A DNA stretch of 64,000 bases from Tenrec ecaudatus. Its lineage: Eukaryota > Chordata > Mammalia > Afrosoricida > Tenrecidae. The stretch covers positions 251,362,812 to 251,426,811 of the forward strand of contig NC_134531.1 of NCBI RefSeq assembly GCF_050624435.1, written 5' to 3'. The notes below the pieces were generated by a model. The model did no database searches, was not told where the DNA came from, and was given only the letters and a program-made list of their open reading frames with translations. Of this stretch, positions 1-11,889 are shown one piece after another. How positions within the stretch are numbered: the first letter of the stretch is position 1; the number at the start of each line of letters is the position of its first letter. The translations under genes and the position numbers were made by a program.

Positions 1-1884
1 CCCAAATTACTTAACCAAGAAAAGCTTTATGAGCTTACATTTCTGGAGGCCAAAGGTCAGGTATGAGGCTCATAGGACTCAGAAAACATGTTGACAGGGC
101 TGTATTCCCTGCAGGACTTTCCCTCACCTTTTTCAGTTTTTAGAGGTTGTTGTTTTCATCCCTTGTCTCAGGACCCTTTTCATCTTCAAAGCTATCAATG
201 CTGCATCTCTCTTACTCTCTGTCTCCATTTGACCATAGTTGGAAAAAAGTTCTTGATTTTATAGAATAATGTCATTGCGTTGAATTCACTTAGAAATCCA
301 AAATAATCTCTCAACATAAGGTCCTTAACCTGAAACAAATCTATATGTTTCCTTTTCCATAAAAGGTAAGAAATTCACAGGTTCCAAGGATTCATGAGCA
401 GACATTTTGAGAGGCCATTTTTCTGCCTCCCTCTGTATACACATTTTATTTATTCTATTAGATTATAAATTCCTTGTGGCCAGACTCTACAACGGATTAC
501 TTATTGCATTCTCCAGGGAACCTATTCAAGTGTAGTGTACACAGCAAAGAGCTCAACCAGACTTGTTGACTGAGTCAGCAGAACCCAAATGATTTCAAAG
601 AGTAGGAATGAATGGCAAATTTTTGAGGTTTCAAGAATCTCTTGAAGAATGACCATTATGACATTTTCAATCAACTGGGAAATTCATGATCACTTAATAC
701 TGTTGTGAGTACAAGACTGCTCAAATAATTTCTCTCTTCAGTGTTTACACATGTCTATATGTATGCCATGGTGATAGATATTAGAGGCTCTGATGGTGTG
801 GTTTTCCAGTTGAATTTCCCTCTGCCGGTAGAACGTCGACCTGTGTATTTTACAGTGGTGATAAGTCAAAGTCAATAATTAGAAATCAGGTGGCATGGGA
901 ATGCATTGCCTATCAGATGCCAGCCATGGAAAGGTCAAGAGGAAATTAAGCATTATGGGGTTAGCTCGGGTTCCTGCCTTGGACAATTACCTTGCTGATG
1001 ATTTGAAATGTTCCCTTCCAGTGGAACTGGATGTGATGTGCTGCTAGCCTTCCCATAGGGGTGGCTTCAGAGAGCGGGCCTTATATGCTCTGAATCACAA
1101 GAGTGCCTCAAACTTGCCAGGCAGCCGCAGGCTCTGGAATCCATACCTGGCAAAAGAGAGAACTATTTCCGTATTGCATTTAACGATTGCGATGTATTAA
1201 GGCAATTTTGTTTAAAAATTATTAAGGGCTTTGTTACACAAAGACATTGTTAAATTACACCAAAAGGATTAGATTTAGGGGGTGGGACAAACTGGGGGAT
1301 ATTGGATATGCAAGCACAGATGTTCTTGATCGACTCATGAACACTTTAGAGCCAAGTGGGAAATGTATGTTTTGTGTGGTTACATATGTTGTAAAGAAAA
1401 TTGCCCCTGGGTCCTTTTCTGTAAGAAAGTAACAGGAGGAGAGAGAAAGGGAGAGAACACGATTGTGCAGGAAAAGGTGAAACAGACAGAACAGCAGCAT
1501 ATGTAACAGATGTCTGGCAAGCCCAGGAACTGGGTGGAGAGGTAGGGGAGCCAAATTCCTTCCCTGGCATGTGAATGAATGATGAGAGGAGGGATCTTCT
1601 GTGCCAAGGCTCGGAGCTCTGGTGGGTGTCTGTTCTGTGGATAGTTGCCTTGGAATCTAGGTGTAACTCAACCACCCTGCCTGGCTTGGCATACAGACTG
1701 TCTTCCCACGAGGAACAGGCATATGCAGAATTGCCTCTAATCCACCCAAATCCTCCCTTTTCCAGAAGGAACTCAGACACCTGGGAAATGCCTGGGTTGC
1801 CTCGGGTCTTCCTCCAGATTACTCTGAACTCTGCTCTTAGCTCTCTTCCGACATTAACTTATTATCCTAATAAGAACTTCATGA
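1..1884. other. Unclassified, apparently non-coding DNA
   Basis: I recognise no gene here. Reading frames are short and overlap on both strands with no recognisable protein. A stretch near 455-575 has the wording of the 3' end of an old L2/MIR-type element (a 'gattataaattccttgtgg' phrase followed later by a 'gctcaac..acttgttga' phrase), but it is too diverged for a firm call. The rest, including the purine-rich block near 1430-1470, is unclassified. Confidence 0.5.
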
Positions 1885-2060
1885 GGTCACGGTGAAGGTG
1901 TTGCACTATTTTATAGAGGACCAAGATTCAGAAACCAGAGGTCAAGCCACTTATCCCAAAGTCAGACAATTAGTTGATATCGAAGAAAGGGTTTGAAAGC
2001 ACTTTGTCTGGCTCCAGAGTACCTGCGTTTAACTTTTCACTCTTTCTATCAACACTCCAT
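1885..2060 (+). repeat. MIR SINE relic
   Basis: The segment follows the MIR consensus in order: an attttatagaggac phrase (consensus 'attttacagatgagg'), then a diverged 'aagtcacttgcccaaggtcacacagctagt' section, then a 'ggctccagag' section. MIRs are ancient tRNA-derived SINEs of mammals, mobilised by L2 and long dead. The divergence fits that age. Confidence 0.7.
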
Positions 2061-2256
2061 GATCTCACTTCTTTCAATCAATGAGCCACTTGAGAGTGTA
2101 ATCATAGATTGAAATCTTAATGACTTTAGTAGCACCTGTCTGAACTTCAAGCCAAAAAAAATCTAGGCTGCATTTGATAGCTAATGAATGATTTAGTCAA
2201 GGGTTTCAATTTCATTTGTCAGAAACTGGTCCAAGTCCAACTCTGTTTCTTTGACA

Positions 2257-2420
2257 AGGAGCCTAATTGTACAGTGGTTACACATTGGACTGCAGTCTGT
2301 ATGGTCAGTAGTTCAAAACCACCAACAGCTCATCAAGAGAAAGACTCGGCTTTCTACTCCCAAGAACAGTTACAGTCTCAGAAACCCATAGTGGGTCGCC
2401 ATGGCTTGGTTTTTGCACCT
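2257..2420 (+). repeat. AfroSINE (tRNA-derived SINE)
   Basis: The tRNA-like head reads 'gtacagtggttacacattgg', followed by 'gttcaaaaccaccaacagct' and 'gaaagactcggctttctact', ending near the 'gggtcgccatgg' block. These are the ordered landmarks of the afrotherian AfroSINE (A-box/B-box head, then the 'aaagatgaggctttctactcc' body). The element is truncated before its RTE-like tail. It supports an afrotherian source. Confidence 0.85.
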
Positions 2421-2849
2421 TAGATAACAACACATCTTAGATATGTTGTCAAGGGAATTAAGGAGGTCAGATACAGTTGCAGCAACTCCACAGCCAACCT
2501 GAGAGAAAACTGGACAATCAGGGAAGATTCAGCAGTATCTCTAAGAGTCTGGCTGCAACTCTGGTGATGCAGAGAAACCCCAATGATACTCTCCCCAGTT
2601 TTTAATCCAGTCTCCTTTTGCATGATTCTCTACCTATTTCTTCTCCCAAATCTGCTACCAGTCAACACACTTACTGTGCATCATCTTTCTGTGATTGCAA
2701 AAATAACCACTTACAAACTGAATCCACTGCCTCATGGTTTGTGCAGCTTTCACGAGCCCACTCTTTGCTTATGACTTATACCGTCTTACATTCCTCTCTC
2801 ACCTTCCTTTCTACTTCCTGATCTGCCTGTGTATATTCTGCAGTCATGG
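2421..2849. other. Unclassified DNA
   Basis: Nothing recognisable: no convincing coding frame and no repeat I can name. Confidence 0.4.
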
Positions 2850-3070
2850 GGATTAAATTCTGTCCTCTGCCACCAAAAGGCAAGTTGGAATCATGATCCC
2901 TGTATTTGTGGATGTAATCCTGTTGGGATATAAGGTTTTCTTTGTTGTATTAATTTGATTAAATTCAATAATGAGTTCAGTAAGTTTTAAATCTATTAAT
3001 ATCTGAGTTATAAATAATGCAGATGAGACAGAGTGACATGACACACATGGGTGGAAGACGAATGTTGTGT
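2850..3070 (+). repeat. Possible MLT1/MaLR-type LTR fragment
   Basis: The order 'ccaccaaaaggca..gatccctg', 'tttgtggatgtaatcctgtt', 'ataaggttttctttgt' and then 'gcagatgagacagagtgaca..ggaagacg' resembles the middle of ERVL-MaLR LTRs, where a 'gtgaatgttaccttatttgg' phrase is followed by 'agagacacagacacac' and 'gaagacg'. Divergence is high and the termini are not seen, so this is only a candidate. Confidence 0.4.
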
Positions 3071-5366
3071 AAGAATGATTTACAAGTTAAAAACCAAGGA
3101 TTCCCCAAGACTACCTACTAGGAAGCTATATTGACAAGATCCTGATTTGTACTTCAATCCACCTGAAGTATGAGAAACTAAATTTCTGTTCTTTAAAGGT
3201 ACTCACTGTGGTACTCAGTTACAACATACAGTAAATAATTATAACATTGGATGAGCTCCAAAGTGAAGTGATCTGATAAGATCCAGCATTTTATCGAGTA
3301 GCATTCCCTGAAGGGGTTTCTTCCTGGTCCCTAGCCAATAAATTCTTGACTGCATTTGGTTGGAAACACATTCTTTAACTAGAGAAGCTGCTATTAGAGT
3401 TGGAGATGGGAATCAGAAGCTACAAAGTTCAACAATCTATGGATGGAGAATCACTAGAAAGGCAGCCATGAACTTGGGGATGACTTCAAGATTTCTCAAA
3501 GGATACATCATTTGGGTTGTCTAGTGGAGTCATACTCATGAGAACAGGCAGCGTTACAAACTCAGCATGTTTGAAAACCCAGTACAGCATGATATCCCTA
3601 GCATTAACAATAAGATCATGAAACAGACTAAGAACCACTTTGCAAACTCATGTTCTGAGTTTAAAATTGTGCTAAAGAAGTTTTTTTTTTAATTTTGAGA
3701 TGAAACTTATATAATTTATCCTTCTTCAAGACTCATTTTATGGAGTAATCAATGAAATTTCAAAAAAATTTTTTAAAACAAAAATAGAACATATCATACA
3801 TACAGTGATTTCCGTTGCCAAGAAAGTATGTTCTGTTTTGTTTGTTTGTTTTAAATCACAATCCTATTGACAAACATGGCATCCTGGCACAATATAAGTC
3901 AAATTCATTTAAGAAGCTTAGAAAGTTCGGAAATAGGTGCAGAGAACATTCTTTTTTGTCATAATCTTACATTTGTAATCCCATTTTTCCCTTTCAGAAA
4001 GCCACATGGAAAAGAAACAAGATTTTAAATGGGTTTCTGAAGAACTTCAGTTGACATGAATACCAAAAAAAACCTTCACATAACCACTAAATATTTGGCT
4101 AGCACTGAGTCTACTGGAGGTTTTAAAAAGTCTGAAGACAAATTATTACATTAAGAGAAAAAAGTCTTCAGACAATGCCTGACCTATCGACTGACCAATA
4201 ACTTTTCCCACTGAGTATTTAAATCATCCAGCCTTCAGAACGATAGCGACTTCCCTAATTAAGCAGCTTTCCCAACCCCACTCTACCACCACCCCCAATG
4301 ATTTGGAACAAACTAGTCCATGGCTTTAACTCCCCTGGCATGAGTATGTACAATGTCTGGCCTGCCTAGCCATCCAAACCACTTTCCCATACATCAAGGA
4401 TCCAAAATAATTTCAACAGACACTCTGAAGTATATTTTCAATTTGCCAAATTCCATCTCACATATCTCTTTTGAAAACAGGGATCCACACACAATCTACC
4501 ATATTTTTGCTCAAACATGGATGTTGGCAGATGTCTTAGGAAGCTAGAAATGGATATATACTAGCTATTAGGTGAAATGAAGCATCTTTCGGATGGATCA
4601 TCCAAGTCCAATTAAAGTGGATTAGTACAGGGCTGGGGGTGGGACTGTTTTTGGGGGATTATACTTTGAACTTTTCTGAAACAGCCTCTAAGATGTAAGA
4701 AAAGAATGAATTCAGAATCATTAGGAGATATAGCAGGACTACAATAGAAATATATAATGGACCATCCTACAGTCATAGAATTCAAGTTGCTATAGAATTT
4801 AATTTTCAGATAAAAACACTTTTGTATTTCAAATCCCAAGTCAGCAATTTCAGTAAAATGTGCACCACAAAAGAAAATATATCAATAGTGGGTTCCTGTT
4901 CTGATTTCCTTGGGCTTTGCAGTGGTAAGAATTCTGCCTGTCTCCTTAGAGTGCTGGTCAAGGCTGAAGACTATTTTGGATGGATTTTCAGATGGCAACA
5001 AGGCCAGCCTGGCTTACTCTTAACAAGTGCTGTGAGAGTTGAGGACATGCTACTTCACGTGAATGGAGACGTGCAGGGCACCTTCCTGAATGTCAACAGA
5101 GAAATCTATGAATACTTAGCTATTCTTCTCTATGAAATCACATGTGTGCATTAGACTTTATCTTACTCTTTGTGGAAAACAAAACGAAACAGACACAGCT
5201 AGCCTTTGGGGGCTGAAAGAACAAGTTTTCCTCCACCTGCTAGATGCTCCCTCTTCCAGAGCAAAGTTGTATCTGCCGGCCCCTCATCCTTTAACTGTAT
5301 GGTGGCTGCTCAGACTTGGGTTTTCCTTAGGCTCATATGTTCATGGATACAATCTCATGCTCAAAA
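3071..5366. other. Unclassified, apparently non-coding DNA
   Basis: No gene is recognised. Reading frames of about 110 codons (4822-5154) and 79 codons (5132-5371) have no recognisable motifs and overlap. A T-rich/A-rich patch at 3680-3850 could be a worn LINE 3' end, but no landmark supports it. Confidence 0.45.
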
Positions 5367-5371
5367 ATTGA

Positions 5372-5859
5372 TACGGTAGGATGGGTTTTCGAAAGAAACA
5401 AAACCAGTAACAATCTTATACGTGTAAGGAAGAAGTTTATATCAAGAAATAATTTTATATCACCAACACAGCCCAACCTAGTGTGAATGAAGCCTCTGGA
5501 TCTGATGCTGGCTGGCACTCTCTTCAGACTTGAGTCCCTGTTGGTGCTTAAAGCAGAAAGGCCAGTGGAAGTCTGGGGGATCGCAGGCTAGGATACACGG
5601 AGTTTTATATCTCCAAGGTCTGCAGGACTATGGCATGGCACCACCGTTCCCAGGGGCAGCAGGCCACATAACCCACCAACCACAAGACCAAACACAGAAC
5701 CCAAGCAAGCAAGAAGGTGAAAAGGGGCAAGAGAGAGGAAGGAGTTAGTAAAAGGCTTAGATCCCTAAGGAGGCAAAATCAGACTGTGACCTGATTGGTG
5801 GGTTGGACCCTTACTTCCACATGGGTACCATCAAGTAACTGCAAAATCTAACCATCACA
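5372..5859 (-). mobile_element. ERVL/MLT2-like solo LTR
   Basis: On the minus strand the element begins TGTGATGG (at 5859) and ends with a worn form of the family end 'ggttctctagagaaac..', here 'gggttttcgaaagaaaca' on the plus strand near 5382. The flanks ATTGA (5367-5371) and GTTGA (5860-5864) form a 4/5 match to a 5-bp target-site duplication, the size ERVL integrase makes. No internal retroviral genes adjoin it, so it is a solo LTR, probably left by recombination between two LTRs. The source is an old endogenous retrovirus; nothing here is coding. Confidence 0.65.
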
Positions 5860-5864
5860 GTTGA

Positions 5865-6288
5865 AAGAGCACAAGAAGCCCAGGTCACTGTCAGGGTTTC
5901 TCTGTACTGGATTGCACGAGCACCAAGCTTGCTTCACAATAATCACTGCCTGGGTGATCTCTAGATTGGGTGGAGGTGTACGTAGAGGAACCATTGCTGT
6001 GCGATGTCTCTGATAGTTCTGGTTTTAACATATTTGGGAATCCTAGCTATGCTTCATCTGTTTAAGAATTTTGTGGTGTAAGAATCTTGTGCTCAAGAAA
6101 ATATAGGGCTTGAAAAATGTGGAAAAGTACATCTAGTTATTGTAATAACTATTATTTTATAAGTCTCAAATGGAACGGAGTAGGTTTCTTGAAAAAGAAT
6201 ATTGTGTGGAATAATAAATCAGTAGGTAGCCTAGGGTAATCATGGATAACATGAAGATTTTTAGGAAATATATGACAAGGACAAAAAA
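5865..6288. other. Unclassified DNA
   Basis: No gene or named repeat is recognised between the LTR and the RTE tail. Confidence 0.4.
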
Positions 6289-6440
6289 GAAGTTCAGTGA
6301 AAAAGAGGAAGATGCTCTATGGGACAGATTGACACAGGGGCTGCAATAATGTGGTAAACATCACAGGACTTGAAAGGATGGCACAGGACAGAAAGTGGTT
6401 TGTTCTGCTGTACAAAGGGTCATTATGAGTTTAAACTGAC
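6289..6440 (+). repeat. RTE LINE 3' tail
   Basis: Successive landmarks match the RTE 3' end: 'gtgaaaaagaggaagatgct', 'ggacagattgacacagggg', 'gctgcaataatg', 'gatggcacaggac' and 'gggtcattatgagt' (consensus 'gggtcgctatgagtcgg'). The fragment is 5'-truncated, and the RTE-derived tail is shared with AfroSINEs. It is non-coding. Confidence 0.75.
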
Positions 6441-6661
6441 TTGCTAGCATGGAGCAGCCAGGGATAGAGGGAAGGAAAGCTAGGCAGTATGGAGGGTGTG
6501 GTGGGAAGGGTGGAAATGGCTGGTAGGTAATAAGTGTCATACTATTTCATAAATACTTATTTTGTTCAATAAAATTCCTTACCTATCTTGGATGAAGAAA
6601 AATTCCATAGTAGAGCAGAGTGCTTACAAAGCCTTCATTTTGGCTTTTCATCCATCCACAC

Positions 6662-7165
6662 TGTGGTAGTGACATAATCTGTTGTCAATTTGAGACTGAA
6701 GAGTGAAGGGATGCAGTTTATCCTGTCAATCAGGTTGCAGATTGATGACCTTATTTGGAGGCTCAGAGCAGATAAATAGCTTGTTGGAGGCTGGACATAC
6801 AGACACTCCCTGAGAGACATTCCTTTTGACAGACACATGGAGCTACACTAGAACCCTAGAGCGTAAGGAGCCACATGGGGACACCTGCCAACACTGAGAT
6901 GATTACATTACCACTGAATCCACAAGACTTTCTACCCATGGCCTGTGATCAACCTGTATTTGCCTCGTTGCACGTGTTTTGTGAGTCTCAACAGGACTTT
7001 ATAGATTGATATTGGACATATGGGCTAATATCGAACTTATGGACTTTATCTGGACTGGGCTGGGATGTTTTCTCAATATTCAATTATTCTTGTAAATAAA
7101 GCTCTTTCTTATACACATATGAGTGTCTATGAATTTCTTTCCTCTAGTCAACCCGGACTAACACA
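6662..7165 (+). mobile_element. ERVL/MLT2-like solo LTR, complete
   Basis: The element starts TGTGGTAGTGACATAATCTG and ends CTAACACA, with TG..CA termini. A poly(A) signal AATAAA lies at 7095-7100, just before 'gctctttctt'. The 5-bp flanks are CACAC on both sides (6657-6661 and 7166-7170); the match is perfect but of low complexity. The same family occurs at 18787-19299 and 29296-29863. A solo LTR can in principle carry a promoter, but nothing in the flanks shows that one is used. Confidence 0.75.
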
Positions 7166-7170
7166 CACAC

Positions 7171-7544
7171 TGTGGAATGTTCTAGAGATGAAGAGGCATG
7201 TGCCTGCTAGTCTCTACTAGCTGCTAAGGTGGAGGAGGATAGTTCACTTTCTTCTATCTTTTAAAGATATGTTATTTGTCATGGCTTCTTTTCAGTGCTA
7301 TCAATTCACGATTTTATAGTTCTTAATGTCCTTCATCTTGTTTTATTTTCTTTATTTGCATTCCTCATAGCATTCTGGTGAGAAGCACTGTACTTTGGTC
7401 TGATAGATGAAAGTTTGGCTTGGGGAAATTATGTGGCTTCTGTAATTCATACTAATAAATAGAGTTAGGATCAGGAAGCATGCTTAGAAGTCTTTGTGTT
7501 TCAAAGAATGTGTTATTTTTTGTGTGTAAAACACTTAGCCTTAA
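7171..7544. other. Unclassified DNA
   Basis: Short AT-rich spacer between the LTR and the next R3 copy. Nothing recognised. Confidence 0.4.
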
Positions 7545-8870
7545 AATAGCTAGGAGGCAAAGGGCATTTATAGAGGTCTAGACAAAGACATGTACATGCA
7601 AATATATATGTGAGGATGGAGAAATAGATCTTTGTGTCTATATTTATAGGTTTAGTATTAAGGTGGCGGAAGGACCTTGGGCCTCTACTAATGCACGAAT
7701 ACTTTCTTCTATTAAATTGGCACTCTACGATGCTCACCCTCCCAAAACAACTACTGAAGCCAAAGCGGGTGAACAAGTAAATGTGGTGAAGAAAGCTGAT
7801 GGCCCCCTGCTATCAAAAGACATAGTGTCTGGGTTCTTAAAAGCTTGAAGATAAACAAGCGGCCATATAGCTCAGAAGCAACAAAGCCCACATGGAAGAA
7901 CACACCAGCCTGTGTGAGCACATGGTTCCGAACGATCAGTTATCAGGCATCAAAGAACAAAAAATCATATCATTGGCTGCACACCTCCATGATATGATCG
8001 CCAAAGACAAACGGGTGCATAAGCAAATGTGGTGAAGAAAGCTGATGGTGCCCGGCTATCAAAAGAGATAGTGTCTGGGGTCTTAAAGGCTTGAAGGTGA
8101 ACAAGCGGCCATCTAGCTCAGAAGCAACAAAGCCCACATGGAAGAAGCACACCAGCCTGTGCGATCACGAGGTGCCAAAGGGATCAGGTATAAGGCATCA
8201 TCCAAAATAAAAAATACTATAGTGAATGAAGGGGGAAGTGCGGAGTGGAGACCCAAAGCCCATTTGTCGGCCACTGGAGATCCCCTCACAGAGGGGTCTA
8301 GGGGAGGAGATCAGTCAGTCAGGGTGTGATGTAGTACTGATGAAGAATACAGCTTTCCCCCAGATCCTGGATGCTTCCTCCCCCCCAACTACCATGATCC
8401 GAATTCTACCTTGCAAGTCTGGATAGAGCAGTGGTTGTACACTGGTGCATATAGGAGCTGGAGGCACAGGGAATACAGGGTGGATGATACCTTCAGCACC
8501 AGAGGTGTGAGGGGTGATACTGGGAGAGTAGAGGGTGAGTGGATTGGAAAGGGGGAACCGATTACAAGGATCTATATGTGACCTCCTCCCTGGGGGACAG
8601 ACAACAGAGAAGGGGGTGAAGGGAGACGCCAGATAGGGCAAGATATGACAAAATAATAATCTAAAATTATCAAGGGCTCATGAGGGAGGGGGGAGCAGAG
8701 AGGGAGGGGAGAAAAAGAGAGGACCCGATGCAAAGGGCTTAAGTGGAGAGCAAATGCTTTGAAAATGATTAGGGCAAAGAATGTACAGATGTGCTTTATA
8801 CAATTGATGTATGTATATGCATGGATTGTGATAAGAGTTGTATGAGCCCCTAACAAAATGTTTAAAAAAA
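7545..8870 (+). mobile_element. R3 repeat (LINE-1-type long 3'-UTR-like), double-module copy
   Basis: This is one of many copies of a retroposed repeat, here called R3. It starts truncated at 'ctaggaggcaaagggcattt' and runs to the shared 3' end 'gtatgagcccctaacaaaat' plus a short A-tail. A module of about 246 bp is tandemly duplicated: 'atgtggtgaagaaagctgat' occurs at 7781 and again at 8027. Near the 3' end is a G/A-only tract (about 8683-8720), as in mammalian L1 3' UTRs. The nearly identical order of blocks at 62090-64000 shows the same subfamily. It has no coding capacity; reading frames across it, on either strand, are incidental. Assignment to LINE-1 is inference. Confidence 0.8.
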
Positions 8871-8883
8871 TAGCGTAATCCCC

Positions 8884-8887
8884 ATAC

Positions 8888-8922
<35 letters not shown>
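8884..8922. repeat. (CA)n microsatellite
   Basis: A near-pure run of alternating C and A, broken by two CG steps near its ends, lies just downstream of the A-rich end of the preceding R3 copy. Such ends often seed microsatellites. Confidence 0.95.
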
Positions 8923-8923
<1 letters not shown>

Positions 8924-8994
8924 CTATCCTTACTTTTTATTCCATTGCATTTTGTTATGGCCTTTATGTAGTGGTACCACATTGGCCTTGGTTA

Positions 8995-9165
8995 TTCCAA
9001 AGTAACCTTAACTCTTTGGCATTGAGTCCATTCTGACTCATAGCCACCGAATAGGAACTGCACCTGTGGGTTTTCCAAACCTGTAAATCTTTAAAGGAGT
9101 CGAAAGTCTCATTTTTCTCCTGTGAAGTGGCTGATGATTTTGAATTGCTAATCACAACAGAAATT
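8995..9165 (-). repeat. AfroSINE
   Basis: On the plus strand the reverse-complement landmarks appear in order: 'ggcattgagtccattctgac', 'tcatagccaccgaatagga', 'acctgtgggttttccaaacc', 'tgtaaatctttaaaggagtc' and 'ctcatttttctcc'. These are the tail and body of AfroSINE on the minus strand. The tRNA-like head is badly worn. Confidence 0.8.
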
Positions 9166-10077
9166 CACATCCCACCCCTGCGGTGTGTGATAATATTTCC
9201 TTTTGCCATTGAAGCAAAACTCGTTACACATAAAGTGAATGGGTCTTAAGCTCTGGGACTCTATTAGCTTCAAGAATGTCTTTGGAGCCTCTCAAAGATA
9301 ATTCAGTGTCTTCTGTCCTGTGACTGAAGAAAAGACACAGGACGGGAAACAGCAGTTCCTTCGCACATATGGGCCTCCTATGACCTCCATAAAGTCTCCT
9401 GATTCTTTACTTTCCCCCTTAATATTCCTTTCCTCTCCCAGTCTTGCCACGATGCTGGGTGACTAAATGACACGAAATTATTTTGATCAACTTGGATCTG
9501 ATGAACTCTATATTCTCATCCAGATCTGAAATTCTATAGCTCTTTACAGTGGGTGGAGAAGTTGAAAAAGAGAGCCAAAGTAGATATTTTCACATGACCT
9601 ATGGTTTTTATTTCTACCAATAAACAAATGCTGTTTCAGTTCCGACCTCACTTCTTAATATACCAGTCATTAAGATACAGGAATGTTATTCCTGTAAGTA
9701 TTGATTGGAATACAAAGCAAACCCAAACAAAAAACTAGTCTTCTCAGGCCTGCTACCAATTCTGCCATCTCCAACAATGGCCTGTGCATTTGGTTGAGGT
9801 TTGGGAAGAGTACCAGCAGGGACTGAAAGTAGCAAGTCATTGCATGGTCACTCGATGCATTTGAAGAAACAAAAAGGGACTATATTTCTGTGAAGGAGGA
9901 GCATCTTGTACCATTTTGCCAAAGCCTAGAACCTTTGAGAAATGCAATCTCTGGCTCTAGGTTTTACTAGAAGAGTGAAATTTGTTCCCTGTAAAGCTTC
10001 ACTAGCATCATTTCCACCTCCATCTAACATGGTCTGGTGGTGAGCAATAGACATCACATCCCACACATAAAGTATGT
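9166..10077. other. Unclassified DNA
   Basis: No gene, known repeat or structural signal is recognised. Confidence 0.4.
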
Positions 10078-10632
10078 TGTGTTAGACAGGGTTCTCTAGA
10101 GAAACAAAACCAAGACACTAATAATTTGGGGTATATTTATGTAGATAGATAACATCAGAAATAAACAGTTAACTAATCTATAAAGCAATACAAATGGCTC
10201 AGTGCAACTCACTCCCGTGAGACAGCTGTGAGGCACTGGCAGTCCTTCAAGTCCTGAGGGCCGCTGGGTAGTCCTCTGTAGAGCAATTCAGGCTATCCAC
10301 CACAGGCAGCAAACAGCAAGGCAGATCACCAACAGTCAGCCAGATGGACAGGGTCCAACACTCCTCAGCTCAAGAGGTGTACCTTCCAGTAGCGTGGCGA
10401 AGCAGGTCTTGAAGGAACCTCAAGTTACAGCGACACAGTCCACAGGTTAGGCGTCCCACAGATACTGTAGCTTGCAAACGGAGGCACAGAACAAGCAAGG
10501 CAGCCGCACACTGGTCTGATGATCAAAGAGCAAGAGAGAGCAAGGCAAGGCTCGCTGAGCTATTTATCTCTCCGCCCTTTAATCTCACATGTGTTCATTG
10601 GCCATGTTGGCACAACAAACCTACCTCTCACA
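10078..10632 (-). mobile_element. ERVL/MLT2-like solo LTR
   Basis: The plus strand opens with TGTGTTAGACAGGGTTCTCT and 'agagaaacaaaacca', the reverse complement of a typical MLT2-like LTR end, and closes with 'cctacctctcaca'. Flanks TATGT (10073-10077) and TATAT (10633-10637) match at 4 of 5 positions, fitting a worn ERVL 5-bp duplication. Internal sequence differs from the 6662 and 29296 copies, so this is a separate subfamily. Confidence 0.7.
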
Positions 10633-11149
10633 TATATCATACAATTTCCTCTTTCCATCCAAAGAGCAGACATACTTCTCAGGTCAAGATATAGATAGGT
10701 ATTTTCTCTTCTTTGATAGGCATGTGTCGACAGAAGAATGCAGATGAAAATTGAAGCCAGGTTGTCCCGTGCAGTCTGCTGTAGAAGTGAAGCGGAGCAA
10801 ATACCTGTCCTTCTTTGACAGCTTGTTACTGTCTATGCTGGGCGTCCGACCATCTGGAAGCCAGGGACTCATTGCTACATTGAAAAAAGAAACAGGAGGG
10901 TCCAAATACCACAGGGTGAGATGTGGCAAAGGGACACCTTTATGTCAGACATGAGTAAATAGGCATGATAGCAAGTCATGTTCTTCTGAGCAAGAACAGA
11001 TGCCCATCTTACTCTAGGAGGCTCTGTGTCATGCCTCCACACAATACAGGCATCAAAACAGATTCCAAATAACTTAAATAAAGTGAGGTATTTCTGGAAA
11101 GGCGGAAAAGAATCCATCTCTCTATGAGCTATAACATTTATATCATCTG
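10633..11149. other. Unclassified DNA
   Basis: No named repeat. Overlapping reading frames on both strands (10684-10929, 10751-10954, 10875-11195) show no recognisable protein. Confidence 0.4.
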
Positions 11150-11278
11150 TATCTATACACTGTGGCTGCAACAATGGGCTCAAGCATAGGAACAATTGTG
11201 AGGATGGTGCAGGTCTCAGCAGTGTTTTTTCTCTTGTGTATAAGGTTGCTATTGGTCAGAATCAACTTAATGGCACAA
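11150..11278 (+). repeat. RTE LINE 3' tail
   Basis: Landmarks in order: 'actgtggctgcaacaatggg', 'ctcaagcat', 'acaattgtgaggatggtgca', 'gcagtgttttttctcttgtg' and 'tcagaatcaacttaatggca'. This is the RTE 3' terminus, and it runs straight into a tetranucleotide microsatellite. Confidence 0.8.
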
Positions 11279-11303
11279 CATCTATACATCTATACATCTA
11301 TAC

Positions 11304-11361
<58 letters not shown>

Positions 11362-11364
11362 ATC
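11279..11364. repeat. (ATCT)n microsatellite
   Basis: Three imperfect 8-bp units (CATCTATA) grade into about 14 near-perfect TCTA units. The run sits exactly at the end of the RTE tail, which probably seeded it. The plus-strand reading frame at 11162-11425, with its repeated Tyr-Leu-Ser-Ile pattern, comes from this run and is not a gene. Confidence 0.95.
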
Positions 11365-11889
11365 TTTTATACCCCGTCTTCAACTTTCTCTTTTAGCTCT
11401 GTTTCCTCTGCCTAATACAGGCTAATTTCCAGAAGGGCATATAATTTTCAACAAGCAGCTGGCATGGCCAGCAACTTCTGCTTTGCTGAAGAATTCACTC
11501 CAGAAGGCATCTATTGTTTTGAAAACAACTAACTTCTCTCAGTCTCGCCTGATGCTCCATCCCCACAATGAGTGACCCCACTTTGCATGTTGATTGTCCT
11601 GTTTAAGATCTATCTGCCTTCCATGTCTTATCCGGTACAGGGTTTTATGGAAGTGAGAGAGTGCCTGAGTTTTCATTGGATGATCCCAGGGCAGATGGGG
11701 CCGTAAAGCGACCACACTTTTACTGGAGCCCGGGGAGAGCCGAAGGAACTGAACAGAGCCCAAAGGTAGATGGAAGTTTCCTCTTGCTTGAGTCACAGAT
11801 CCCTTGAACATTATTAATCTTGAACATTATTAATCCACGAGACGAGGGCCTTCCATAGTTTTTCCTAACACACACAAAAAGATGGCTTA
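11365..11889. other. Unclassified DNA with a short tandem duplication
   Basis: No gene is recognised. Near 11808-11838 the phrase 'tgaacattattaatc' occurs twice in direct succession (period 16 bp). Confidence 0.45.

Noticed and set aside
7781..8060. Regularly spaced repeated words that might suggest a CRISPR-like array
   Set aside because: Only two units about 246 bp apart, both part of the duplicated R3 module; there are no short repeats with unique spacers and the genome is mammalian.
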